This document shows positions 42,986-51,753 of a DNA stretch of 64,000 bases, in pieces; positions within the stretch are counted from its first letter, which is position 1; each line of letters begins with the position of its first letter. Origin of the DNA: Candidatus Roseilinea sp. NK_OTU-006 (lineage in GTDB: Bacteria > Chloroflexota > Anaerolineae > J036 > Brachytrichaceae); contig NZ_JAAFGM010000004.1 of NCBI RefSeq assembly GCF_012931985.1, positions 1 through 64,000 of the forward strand, read 5' to 3'. The notes beneath the pieces were generated by a model. It worked only from the letters and a program-made list of their open reading frames with translations, ran no database searches and was not told the origin of the DNA. The position numbers were made by a program, and so were the translations under genes.

Positions 42986-44521
42986 ATGACGAACGTCCCG
43001 TTCCTCTCCCTTATCATGCTCGTGCCGCTTATCGGCGCGATCATCATCCTGCTCGTGCCGCGCGATCGGGAGGAGGTGATTAAGACCATCGCGGCCATGG
43101 CGTCATTCGTCTCGCTGCTGCTCTCGCTGGCCGTATTCTTCGGCTACGATCGCACGCTCGGCGGCTTCCAGTTCCAGGAGAAAGCGACCTGGATACCGGA
43201 ATTCGGCATCGGCTATCACGTCGGCGTGGATGGCTTCTCCGCGCCGCAGCTTGTATTGACCGGCATCGTCATGTTCTGCGCCGTGCTGGTCTCATGGCGC
43301 TCCGCCGATCGCCCGCGCGAGTATTTCGCCTTCCTGCTGTTGCTCGTGGCCGGCGTGTTCGGCAGCTTCATCGCGCTCGACATCTTCCTGCTGCTCATCT
43401 TCTACGAGCTGGTGCTGTTCCCGGTCTACGTGCTCATCGCCGGCTGGGGCAGCAAGCGACGCGAATATGCGGCGATGAAGCTGACGATCTACCTGTTCGT
43501 CGGTTCGCTCGTGGCGATCATCGGCCTGCTGGCCGTTTACTTCCAGACCGGCAATTCGTTCGACTGGTTCGACATCCAGGCCGGCGTGCGCAACCTGCCA
43601 CCTGAGCAATCCGTTCAGTTGCAGCGCACTTGGTTTTTGCCGATCTTCGTCGGCTTCGGCGTGCTGGCCAGCCTGTGGCCGTTGCACAATTGGTCGCCCG
43701 ATGGTTACGCCGCAGCGCCCACCGCCGTCTCGATGTTGCACGGCGGCGTGTTGAAGGCCACCGGCGCCTACTGCGGCCTGCGCATCGGCATCCAACTGCT
43801 GCCAGAAGGCGCCAAATACTGGATGCCAGTGGTCGTCTTCCTGTGCATGGCCGGCCTGATCTACGCGGCGTTGATCGCCTTCCGACAAACGGACCTCAAG
43901 TACATCATCGGCTTCTCGTCGGTCAGCCATCTCGGCCTGGTGCTGCTGGGCCTAGCTGCGTTGAACGAACTCGGCTTGAACGGCGCCGGGTTGGAGCTGT
44001 TTGCCGGCGGCGTGATGACCGGCCTGATGTTCGCCCTGGTGGGCATGATCTACGAGCGCGCGCATCTGCGCGACGTGCGCGAGCTGAACGGGCTGGCGCG
44101 GGTGATGCCGCTGGCAGCCATCGGCTTCGTCATCGGCGCGCTCACGCTGATGGGCATGCCTGGCCTGCCCGGCTTCCCGGCCGAATTGCAAATCTTCATG
44201 GGCCTGTGGAACGCCTCGACCACGCCGAGCGCGATGTTCGCAGGCGCGACGAACGGTTGGTACGCTGTTGTGGCTGTGGCCAGCATCGTCGTCATCGTCG
44301 TCAACGCCGCCTGGACGCTGCGCGTGGCGGGCCGGGTGTACTTCAGCGAGCCACAGGACATGGCGCTGCAAAAGCTGCCTCGCCTCGACGCGCTGGAGAA
44401 GACTGCCATTGTGTTGATGTGCGCGGTGCTCATCGTCGTCGGCGTGCTGCCGAACACGGTCATGTCGGTGATCAACGCCGGCGTGCAAGCGATCGTTCGC
44501 GGCTTGACTGCAACGGGATAG
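42986..44521 (+). CDS. nuoM: NADH-quinone oxidoreductase subunit M, second divergent copy
   Basis: A 511-residue NuoM paralogue, only distantly similar to its neighbour. Glu141 (IFYELVLFPVY) and the helix-8 Lys257 (GGVLKATGAY) are kept. The helix-7 Lys is replaced: the aligned segment is VGFGVLASLWPLHNWSPDG, with Leu227 where the first copy has Lys237. HNWSPDGYAAAPTAVSMLHG also differs from the usual HTWLPDAH. It is likely a fourth antiporter-like subunit in the same complex, but its proton path may differ. Its TAG stop forms the first unit of a heptamer array. Confidence 0.93.
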   Translation: MTNVPFLSLIMLVPLIGAIIILLVPRDREEVIKTIAAMASFVSLLLSLAVFFGYDRTLGGFQFQEKATWIPEFGIGYHVGVDGFSAPQLVLTGIVMFCAVLVSWRSADRPREYFAFLLLLVAGVFGSFIALDIFLLLIFYELVLFPVYVLIAGWGSKRREYAAMKLTIYLFVGSLVAIIGLLAVYFQTGNSFDWFDIQAGVRNLPPEQSVQLQRTWFLPIFVGFGVLASLWPLHNWSPDGYAAAPTAVSMLHGGVLKATGAYCGLRIGIQLLPEGAKYWMPVVVFLCMAGLIYAALIAFRQTDLKYIIGFSSVSHLGLVLLGLAALNELGLNGAGLELFAGGVMTGLMFALVGMIYERAHLRDVRELNGLARVMPLAAIGFVIGALTLMGMPGLPGFPAELQIFMGLWNASTTPSAMFAGATNGWYAVVAVASIVVIVVNAAWTLRVAGRVYFSEPQDMALQKLPRLDALEKTAIVLMCAVLIVVGVLPNTVMSVINAGVQAIVRGLTATG

Positions 44522-44566
44522 TTCCTAGTTCAGTTTTTAGTTTTGGAGACAGCTCGTAGCTCAAAC
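44519..44566 (+). repeat. Heptamer array between nuoM2 and nuoN
   Basis: Starting with the stop codon of the second nuoM, seven 7-base units run to the nuoN start: TAGTTCC, TAGTTCA, GTTTTTA and GTTTTGG are clearly related, later ones less so. It is the only AT-rich stretch in this part of the operon. Confidence 0.6.
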
Positions 44567-46060
44567 ATGGCTGGTTCTTTCGTAGAGTTCAACCCCGCCG
44601 AGTTTCTCGGCATCCTGCCGGAGATTTTGTTGCTGCTGTGGTCCATGGTGGTGCTGGCGTTCGACCTGGTCTCTGGGCGGTCGCTCCGGCGGCGCACCCT
44701 GGGCTTGACAGCGGCCATCGGCATGATCGTCATCTTGGTTGTTACTATCGTCAGCCGGCCGGCCGAATCGCAGACCCTCCTCGGCGGCATGATCCGCAAC
44801 GACCTGTATACGTTCGTCTTCCGCATCATCTTCATCGCCGCCGGCGCACTCACCTGCCTGGTCTCGATTGACTTCCGCTCGATGCGGATCGGCAGCGAGT
44901 ACTACGCCATCATCATCTTTACGACGATCGCCATGTCGCTCATGGCCGGCGCGAACGACCTGATCATGCTGTTTTTGGCCACCGAGTCGTCGAGCCTGTC
45001 GTTGTACCTGCTGGCCGGCTTCTACCGCGGCAACAAACTGAGCGCCGAAGCCGGCACGAAGTATTTCATCTTTGGCGCGGTCGCCTCGGCAGTGATGCTG
45101 TTCGGCCTCAGCCTGTTCTATGGCTTGAGCGGCGGCGCCACCGGCTATCAAGCGATTGCCCGCGCGCTGCTCAACCCCGATCTGCGCGTGCCGGTGTCCT
45201 TTGCAGCTTTGCTTGTGCTGGTCGGGTTCGCCTTCAAGACATCGGCTTTCCCGTTCCACTTCTGGGCGCCAGACGTATATCAGGGCGCGCCGACGCCGAT
45301 CTCCGGCTACATCAGCACGGCGTCGAAGGCAGCCGGCTTCGCCATCCTGATGCGCTTCTTGTTCTACACGCTGCCGCCGGGCACCTCGGAAGCATCGTTG
45401 ACCTGGGCAGCGCTCATGCAGCCGCTCGCCATCCTGACCATGGTCATCGGCGGCCTGCTGGCGCTGGTGCAGAACAACGTCAAACGCATGCTGGCCTATT
45501 CCAGCGTTGCGCAGGCCGGCTACATCCTCGTCGGCGTGACGGCGCTGGCCGCCAACCAGTTCAACCGCGCCGAGGCGCTGGCAGCGGTGATCTTCTACAT
45601 CGCCACCTACATGCTCACCAACATCTGCGCCTTCGCCGTCGTCGGCCTCGTCTCCGAGCGCGTGGGCGGGGACGACATCCAGCACTTCAACGGGCTGGGC
45701 CGGCGCGCGCCCTATCTCGCGTTGGGCATGGCCGCGGCCCTGGTCAGCCTGTTGGGTGCGCCCCCGCTGGTCGGCTTCGTCGCTAAATTGCTGATCTTCG
45801 CGCCGGCTATCGGCGTCAACCTGGTCGCTCTAGTCGTCATCGCCATCATCATGGTGCTGGTGTCGGTCGTGTATTACTTGAACGTGGTGCGCGCGATGTA
45901 CGTGGAGCGCACCGAACGCGACGCCCAACCGTTCCATGTGCCTGCACCGACCGGCGCTGTGGTATTGCTCACCGCTGTCGCCATCGCGCTGTTGACCATC
46001 GTATCTCCACCGTTCTGGAACCTGGCCATCGAGGCAGCGCAGGCGTTCTTCCCGGGATGA
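44567..46060 (+). CDS. nuoN: NADH-quinone oxidoreductase subunit N
   Basis: A 497-residue antiporter-like subunit. The conserved Glu lies in LATESSSLSLYLLAGFY, helix-7 Lys in LVGFAFKTSAFPFHFWAPD, the helix-8 Lys in STASKAAGFA, and YSSVAQAGYILVG follows. It sits next to subunits K and J in the complex. ATG 44567 after the heptamer array begins the conserved N-terminus. Last nuo gene; atpI follows after 100 bases. Confidence 0.95.
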   Translation: MAGSFVEFNPAEFLGILPEILLLLWSMVVLAFDLVSGRSLRRRTLGLTAAIGMIVILVVTIVSRPAESQTLLGGMIRNDLYTFVFRIIFIAAGALTCLVSIDFRSMRIGSEYYAIIIFTTIAMSLMAGANDLIMLFLATESSSLSLYLLAGFYRGNKLSAEAGTKYFIFGAVASAVMLFGLSLFYGLSGGATGYQAIARALLNPDLRVPVSFAALLVLVGFAFKTSAFPFHFWAPDVYQGAPTPISGYISTASKAAGFAILMRFLFYTLPPGTSEASLTWAALMQPLAILTMVIGGLLALVQNNVKRMLAYSSVAQAGYILVGVTALAANQFNRAEALAAVIFYIATYMLTNICAFAVVGLVSERVGGDDIQHFNGLGRRAPYLALGMAAALVSLLGAPPLVGFVAKLLIFAPAIGVNLVALVVIAIIMVLVSVVYYLNVVRAMYVERTERDAQPFHVPAPTGAVVLLTAVAIALLTIVSPPFWNLAIEAAQAFFPG

Positions 46061-46068
46061 GTCAATCT

Positions 46069-46117
46069 GCCACTCCCGACTTCCCATGCCCGAACGTCAA
46101 GAGAGAGGGAAGTGAGG
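46069..46117. repeat. Weak heptamer array between nuoN and atpI
   Basis: Units GCCACTC, CCGACTT, CCCATGC, CCGAACG and then purine-rich units show a 7-base rhythm, less regular than the other arrays. A TAAAAT box follows at 46143-46148, 12 bases before atpI, so a secondary promoter for the atp genes is possible. Confidence 0.45.
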
Positions 46118-46160
46118 GGTGAAGTCGTAGCGTCACACATGCTAAAATCGGGGCCGCACC

Positions 46161-46514
46161 ATGCATAGCGCCAAACGCGAGTCGTCGCTCGTCATCTTCC
46201 TCAAGGCCTTTCCACCCCCAATCATCGCTGCGATGGCCGCCCAAATTGCATTGATCAACGGCGCGCTCATGATCGGGGGCGTGTTCCTCGGCGTCATGCT
46301 CGACCGCCAGCTCAACACACGCCCACTGTTGACCCTCAGCCTGCCCATCCTCGGCGCGATCCTCTCGGTGTTCGTGACTTACCGGATGGCCATGCGGACG
46401 GTCAAACGCTCCCGACAGGCTTACCTGGACTGGGTGGAATCGCAGCGCGCCAACGCCAAGAGCGCGGCCGATGCGCAGGCCGCGCCAGCCGTCACATTCA
46501 ACGACGCACACTAG
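46161..46514 (+). CDS. ATP synthase protein I-like small membrane protein
   Basis: A 117-residue protein with two membrane helices (about 19-45 and 52-75). It has the AtpI/AtpZ pattern LINGALMIGGVFLGVMLDRQ and then a charged tail. AtpI-type proteins help assemble the c-ring and may handle Mg2+ or Ca2+. Its position directly before atpB supports the call; sequence alone is weakly conserved. Confidence 0.75.
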   Translation: MHSAKRESSLVIFLKAFPPPIIAAMAAQIALINGALMIGGVFLGVMLDRQLNTRPLLTLSLPILGAILSVFVTYRMAMRTVKRSRQAYLDWVESQRANAKSAADAQAAPAVTFNDAH

Positions 46515-46554
46515 CCACAACGCGAGATTCGATGAGTTTTGAAACAGTCATGAT

Positions 46555-47658
46555 ATGAAAGGGTTGAAGTTTCTCGTCATCCTGGTTCTGGCCATCGTGG
46601 CCGGCCTCCTGCTCAGCAGCTTCACGCTGAACATCAACGGCGTGGCTGTACCGTTCAAGACGTTCATCCCCAACATCGTCGTGCCTTCGGAGCCGCTCGG
46701 CCCGGATTGGTTGCACAACACGTTGCTCACGACGCTGATCGTGGACGCTGTGATCATTGTGCTGGCATTGCTGGGCGCGCGCGGCCTGCGCAACACGCTC
46801 ACCGGAACCAACTGGTTTGCGCGCGCATGGGAGACGTTCGTCGAGTTCCTCTACAACAACTACCTCGTGCCCACGCTCGGCTCGCGCGCGAAGGCGGTGG
46901 CGCCGATTGCGATCTCGATCTTCACCTTCATCATGATCGCCGGCTTCTTCGAGTTGTTGCCCGGCCACGAGTCCGTCGGCAAGATGGAAGCTGCGCCGGC
47001 CAACCTGCGCGGTTTTTGCGCCGTCAAAACAGGGGGCATGTGGTTGATCACCGGCCACGAAGTGGACAAAGCGAAGGGCTTTGCTGAGTCGTGCGGCTAT
47101 ACGCTCGAGCAGGCCGAGGGCGTGGCGGTCGCCGACGGCGCCAAAACGGCTGCGCTAACCAGCGACGTGCGGGCTGCTTCGGCCATGGCCGGCGGCACCG
47201 ATCCGAACGCCGGGGCTGCGCTCATCCCCTTCCTGCGCCGTCCGACCTCTTCGCTGAGCACGACGCTGGCTTTGGCGGTGCTCGCCTTCTTATTCATCGA
47301 ATATCAGGGCATCCGCGCCAATGGCATCCATTACTTCAGCCGCTTCATCCAGGTGGATGCCTGGCGGCGCGCGCATCAGGGCATGATGCAAGGCTTGGTG
47401 GGCAACATCCAGGCCGGCCTGGTTGGCCCGCTCGAGTTGATCTCCGAGTTCATCCGCATCGTATCGTTCTCGTTCCGACTTTTCGGCAACATGTTCGCCG
47501 GGACGGTGCTCGTCTTTGTGATGACGTCTATCCTCCCGACCTTGTTGCCCACCGTCTTCTACGGCTTGGAGTTCGCGATCGCCGTGATCCAAGCCTTCGT
47601 GTTCATGATGTTGATCACCGTGTTCACTTCGCTGGCCGTGGCGCACGGCGAGCATTGA
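46555..47658 (+). CDS. atpB: ATP synthase subunit a
   Basis: A 367-residue Fo subunit a, much longer than the usual 240-290. The essential stator Arg is present in IRIVSFSFRLFGNMFAG, and the C-terminal helices (QAFVFMMLITVFTSLAVAHG) are normal. The extra length is a hydrophilic insert of roughly 80 residues (about 140-225, starting GHESVGKMEAAP and ending at GAALIPFLRRPT) in a loop between membrane helices, with two Cys. It forms the proton half-channels against the c-ring. Confidence 0.93.
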   Translation: MKGLKFLVILVLAIVAGLLLSSFTLNINGVAVPFKTFIPNIVVPSEPLGPDWLHNTLLTTLIVDAVIIVLALLGARGLRNTLTGTNWFARAWETFVEFLYNNYLVPTLGSRAKAVAPIAISIFTFIMIAGFFELLPGHESVGKMEAAPANLRGFCAVKTGGMWLITGHEVDKAKGFAESCGYTLEQAEGVAVADGAKTAALTSDVRAASAMAGGTDPNAGAALIPFLRRPTSSLSTTLALAVLAFLFIEYQGIRANGIHYFSRFIQVDAWRRAHQGMMQGLVGNIQAGLVGPLELISEFIRIVSFSFRLFGNMFAGTVLVFVMTSILPTLLPTVFYGLEFAIAVIQAFVFMMLITVFTSLAVAHGEH

Positions 47659-47737
47659 TGCAGGTGACAACGCATCACCCAACTGAAGTCCACCAATACC
47701 GATTTACAAACTACAGACATACTGAGGAGTAAGCACC

Positions 47738-47986
47738 ATGGATCCAGAAGCAGCACTCGTTTTGGGCAAAGCGATCGGCGCGGGCATCGCCGGCGGCGCC
47801 GGCATGATCGGCCCCGGCATCGGCATCGGACTAGCCGGCCTCGGCGCGCTGATCTCGATCGGCCGCAATCCCGAGGTGACCTCGACGCTCCAGACCTACA
47901 TGATCCTCGTGATCGCGTTCGCAGAGTCGCTGGCCATCTTCGCGCTCGTGATTTCGTTCCTGCTGTTGTTCGCCTTCACCGGTTAG
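47738..47986 (+). CDS. atpE: ATP synthase subunit c
   Basis: An 82-residue, two-helix rotor subunit. The ion-binding Glu is in VIAFAESLAIF and the polar loop is SIGRNPEV. In the first helix GPGIGIG has Ile where Na+-binding c subunits have Gln, so proton coupling is predicted. GAGGAG lies ten bases before the ATG; strong initiation suits a subunit needed in many copies. Confidence 0.96.
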   Translation: MDPEAALVLGKAIGAGIAGGAGMIGPGIGIGLAGLGALISIGRNPEVTSTLQTYMILVIAFAESLAIFALVISFLLLFAFTG

Positions 47987-48008
47987 GCGCAGCGAATCGG
48001 AGGTAACC

Positions 48009-48800
48009 GTGTTGTCGTTTCTTGCAATCGCACGGGTGGCGGCGGAGGGCGGCGGCGCCCCCAATCCGTTTGAAGGACTGGGCATCAACCTGGTGCAGTT
48101 CCTGGCGCAGCTCATCAACTTCCTCCTGATCATGTACTTCCTGAACGGCATGGTGATCCGGCCGGTGCTGCGCAACCTGGAGGCGCGACGCAAGCGCATT
48201 GAGGAGAGCCTGGAGAACGCGCGCCTGGCCGATGAGCGCCTGGCCAACGTCGAAAAGGATTATCAGGCCAAGTTGAACGAGGCCGCAGCCGAAGCGCAGA
48301 AGATACGCGCCGAAGCGGTGAATGCCGCCCAGCAAGAGGCGCAGCGCATCCGGCAGGAGGCCCAAGCCGAAATTGAGCGCATGCGCCAGCAAGCCCGCAT
48401 TGACGCGCAGGCCGAGCGCAACCAGCTCCTCGCCGACGCGCGCAACCAGATCGTCGCCCTCGTCATCGCGGCGACGAACAAGCTCGTGGGCGAATCGCTC
48501 GATGCAAATCGTCAGAAAGCCCTGATCAACGACTTCTTCAGCAAAGTGCCGGCGGCCAAGATTGCCGGCGTCTCGGTCAATGGTGCGCCCGTCGTCGTCA
48601 CCAGCGCGCTGCCGCTCACGGCCGAAGAACAATCGCGCGTGAAGGCTGATCTGTCGAAGCAAATCGGCGCAATCGAAAACATCACGTTCGATGTGGACCC
48701 GTCCATCCTGGGCGGCTTGGTGGTCCGCGTGGGCGACAAGGTGATAGACGACAGCGTGTTGAGCAAAGTCAACACCTTGCGTCAGCAGTTGAGCGCCTAA
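48009..48800 (+). CDS. atpF: ATP synthase subunit b fused to the C-terminal domain of subunit delta
   Basis: A 263-residue stator protein. Residues 1-165 are a normal b subunit: one membrane helix (FLAQLINFLLIMYFLNGMVI) and a long coiled coil ending near ATNKLVGESLDANRQ. Residues about 185-263 (VVVTSALPLTAEEQSRVKAD, then DPSILGGLVVRVGDKVIDDS) match the C-terminal domain of delta, which normally contacts b. The N-terminal delta domain that grips the top of F1 alpha is not there. GGAGG precedes the GTG start. The F1 genes do not follow; a terminator does. Confidence 0.9.
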   Translation: MLSFLAIARVAAEGGGAPNPFEGLGINLVQFLAQLINFLLIMYFLNGMVIRPVLRNLEARRKRIEESLENARLADERLANVEKDYQAKLNEAAAEAQKIRAEAVNAAQQEAQRIRQEAQAEIERMRQQARIDAQAERNQLLADARNQIVALVIAATNKLVGESLDANRQKALINDFFSKVPAAKIAGVSVNGAPVVVTSALPLTAEEQSRVKADLSKQIGAIENITFDVDPSILGGLVVRVGDKVIDDSVLSKVNTLRQQLSA

Positions 48801-48822
48801 GCGCTTATCAACGCGAGCACCG

Positions 48823-48855
48823 ATCCCCCGGCGAGGATGCCGCCGGGGGATTTTT
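48823..48855 (+). terminator. Strong intrinsic terminator closing the nuo-atp operon
   Basis: A perfect 11-bp GC-rich stem (ATCCCCCGGCG, 48823-48833, with CGCCGGGGGAT, 48841-48851) around a seven-base loop is followed by T5 and TTC. It lies 22 bases after the atpF stop. Confidence 0.9.
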
Positions 48856-48902
48856 GCTTCTTTCAGCACTCATTCCCGCCAGTGCAGGCCCGTGATGGCA
48901 AA

Positions 48903-49925
48903 TCAGCCGCAGTCATCCCGATGCGCATCGGCAATCGCATTGATCGCCTGTAACAGGCCGAGCATGTAGCCGGTCGCGAAGGCGTGCCCCCGGTGACGCC
49001 ACGGCGAGTCGTTCACCAGCGCCGGCACGTGGTCGTCAATCATGAAGCCGTTGAAGCCGACCCGCTTAAGCGTCAGCATCACCCGGAACATGTCGCTGTT
49101 ACCCTCGCCGAGGAAGCACTCCGTGAAATCGTCGCACCCGCCTTTCACGTCGCGGAAATGCACGTAGAAGATGCGCCCCCGCCGGCCAAAGTACTCGATG
49201 CTCTCCAACACGCCGGCGCCGCCGCGCATCTCGCTCCAGCAGCCGTGGCAGTAGTCCAGGCCGTGCATCGGGCTGGGGTGCGCCTCCATCGCTCGCTTGA
49301 AGTTCTCGAAGTTGCGGAACAGGCGCGGCACGCCGCCCAGCTTGGGCACCGGCGGGTCGTCGGGGTGCAGCGCCATGCGCACGTTGTACTCCTCGGCCAC
49401 CGGCAGGATGCGCTCCATGTACCAGTGGTAGTTGGCCCACATCTCCTCCTCGTGATATTCACGGTCGAAGGAGAGCGGCGCGCGCTGGGCCAGCGCCAGT
49501 TTGAAGCCGTTGCTGATCGCCCCACCGCGGATGGGCGTATCCCACGCCGTGCGCCACACGCCGTTGGCGATGAAGTGGTAGCCGAAGATCGGGATGCCGG
49601 CTCGGCCCAGGTTGCGGATCGTTTCCTGCATGTTCTCGAGCTGGCGCTCACGGCCTTCTTGGCCCAGCATGATCTTGTCGTAGAAGTGAATCGGCACGTT
49701 CTCGATGGCGATCAAGCGCAGGCCGCGATCCTCGGCCCGGCTGCGCAGCCGCAACAGATCGTGGAACTCCAGCCGGCCGGTGTCCTTCATGCCCGGCGGC
49801 AAGCTGTAAAGGTTCATCTGCACGTCTTGCAGCCCCATCTGCCGGGCGAAGTCGAGGAACTCGTCGCTCAGCTCGTTCACCTGGCCGATGGCGACCCGCA
49901 TAGGGAGTTGGGCAATATCAATCAC
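48903..49925 (-). CDS. uxuA: D-mannonate dehydratase
   Basis: A 340-residue enzyme that dehydrates D-mannonate to 2-keto-3-deoxygluconate in hexuronate breakdown. UxuA landmarks: IENVPIHFYDKIMLG, the metal-site region RMALHPDDPPVP, GLDYCHGCWSEM with the Cys ligand, IFYVHFRDVKGG, and GFMIDDHVPALV. It is shorter than E. coli UxuA (394). Start: GTG 49925; ATG 49901 also gives a plausible N-terminus. No other hexuronate genes are adjacent. Confidence 0.88.
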   Translation of the reverse strand: MIDIAQLPMRVAIGQVNELSDEFLDFARQMGLQDVQMNLYSLPPGMKDTGRLEFHDLLRLRSRAEDRGLRLIAIENVPIHFYDKIMLGQEGRERQLENMQETIRNLGRAGIPIFGYHFIANGVWRTAWDTPIRGGAISNGFKLALAQRAPLSFDREYHEEEMWANYHWYMERILPVAEEYNVRMALHPDDPPVPKLGGVPRLFRNFENFKRAMEAHPSPMHGLDYCHGCWSEMRGGAGVLESIEYFGRRGRIFYVHFRDVKGGCDDFTECFLGEGNSDMFRVMLTLKRVGFNGFMIDDHVPALVNDSPWRHRGHAFATGYMLGLLQAINAIADAHRDDCG

Positions 49926-50269
49926 AGCTCATTCGACGATCAATATCGCGCACCCACGCCGGGTGCTGGCGTCCCTTGACCGGCGGCGCGACATAGCGCG
50001 CCCCTTGTAGTCGTCCGGCGGCAGCGTCCAACGCCAAACCCATCGCGGGCCCTCCGAGCACGTGCATTGACGTCACCATGGCTGCGCGGCGCGCCGGTGA
50101 ACGCTGCGCGCTTGCCTCCGCAGGCACCCAGGCGCGGCTCGCACAGCTTCACAACGACCTTCTTTTCACGCCGGTGCAAGTCCGATGAAAACGGCGCAAA
50201 CTCGGCCTGGGCGGGGATGAACCTCGGTCAGTCCTTGTCCGCGTCGCGCGCCAGTTGCTGCTTCATAAA
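49926..50269. other. Gene-poor interval between uxuA and enolase
   Basis: 344 bases. On the minus strand an open frame of 69 codons (49918-50127) contains LALDAAAGRLQGARYVAPPV, followed by KGRQHPAWVRDID, which looks protein-like. It cannot be linked to a known family here and may be a gene remnant. No tRNA, terminator or repeat array was seen. Confidence 0.4.
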
Positions 50270-51616
<1,347 letters not shown>

Positions 51617-51753
51617 TTAGCGTCTTGCGAGATGTCACGCACAGCGCCCAACGCACTCGGAGCGCGTTGGGCGCTGAATCACGCTTGGCTCGTTGATCTG
51701 CGCAATGTCATTTGAGTCAATCGTCGTCTCACGGACGAGTAACATTGAAGTCC

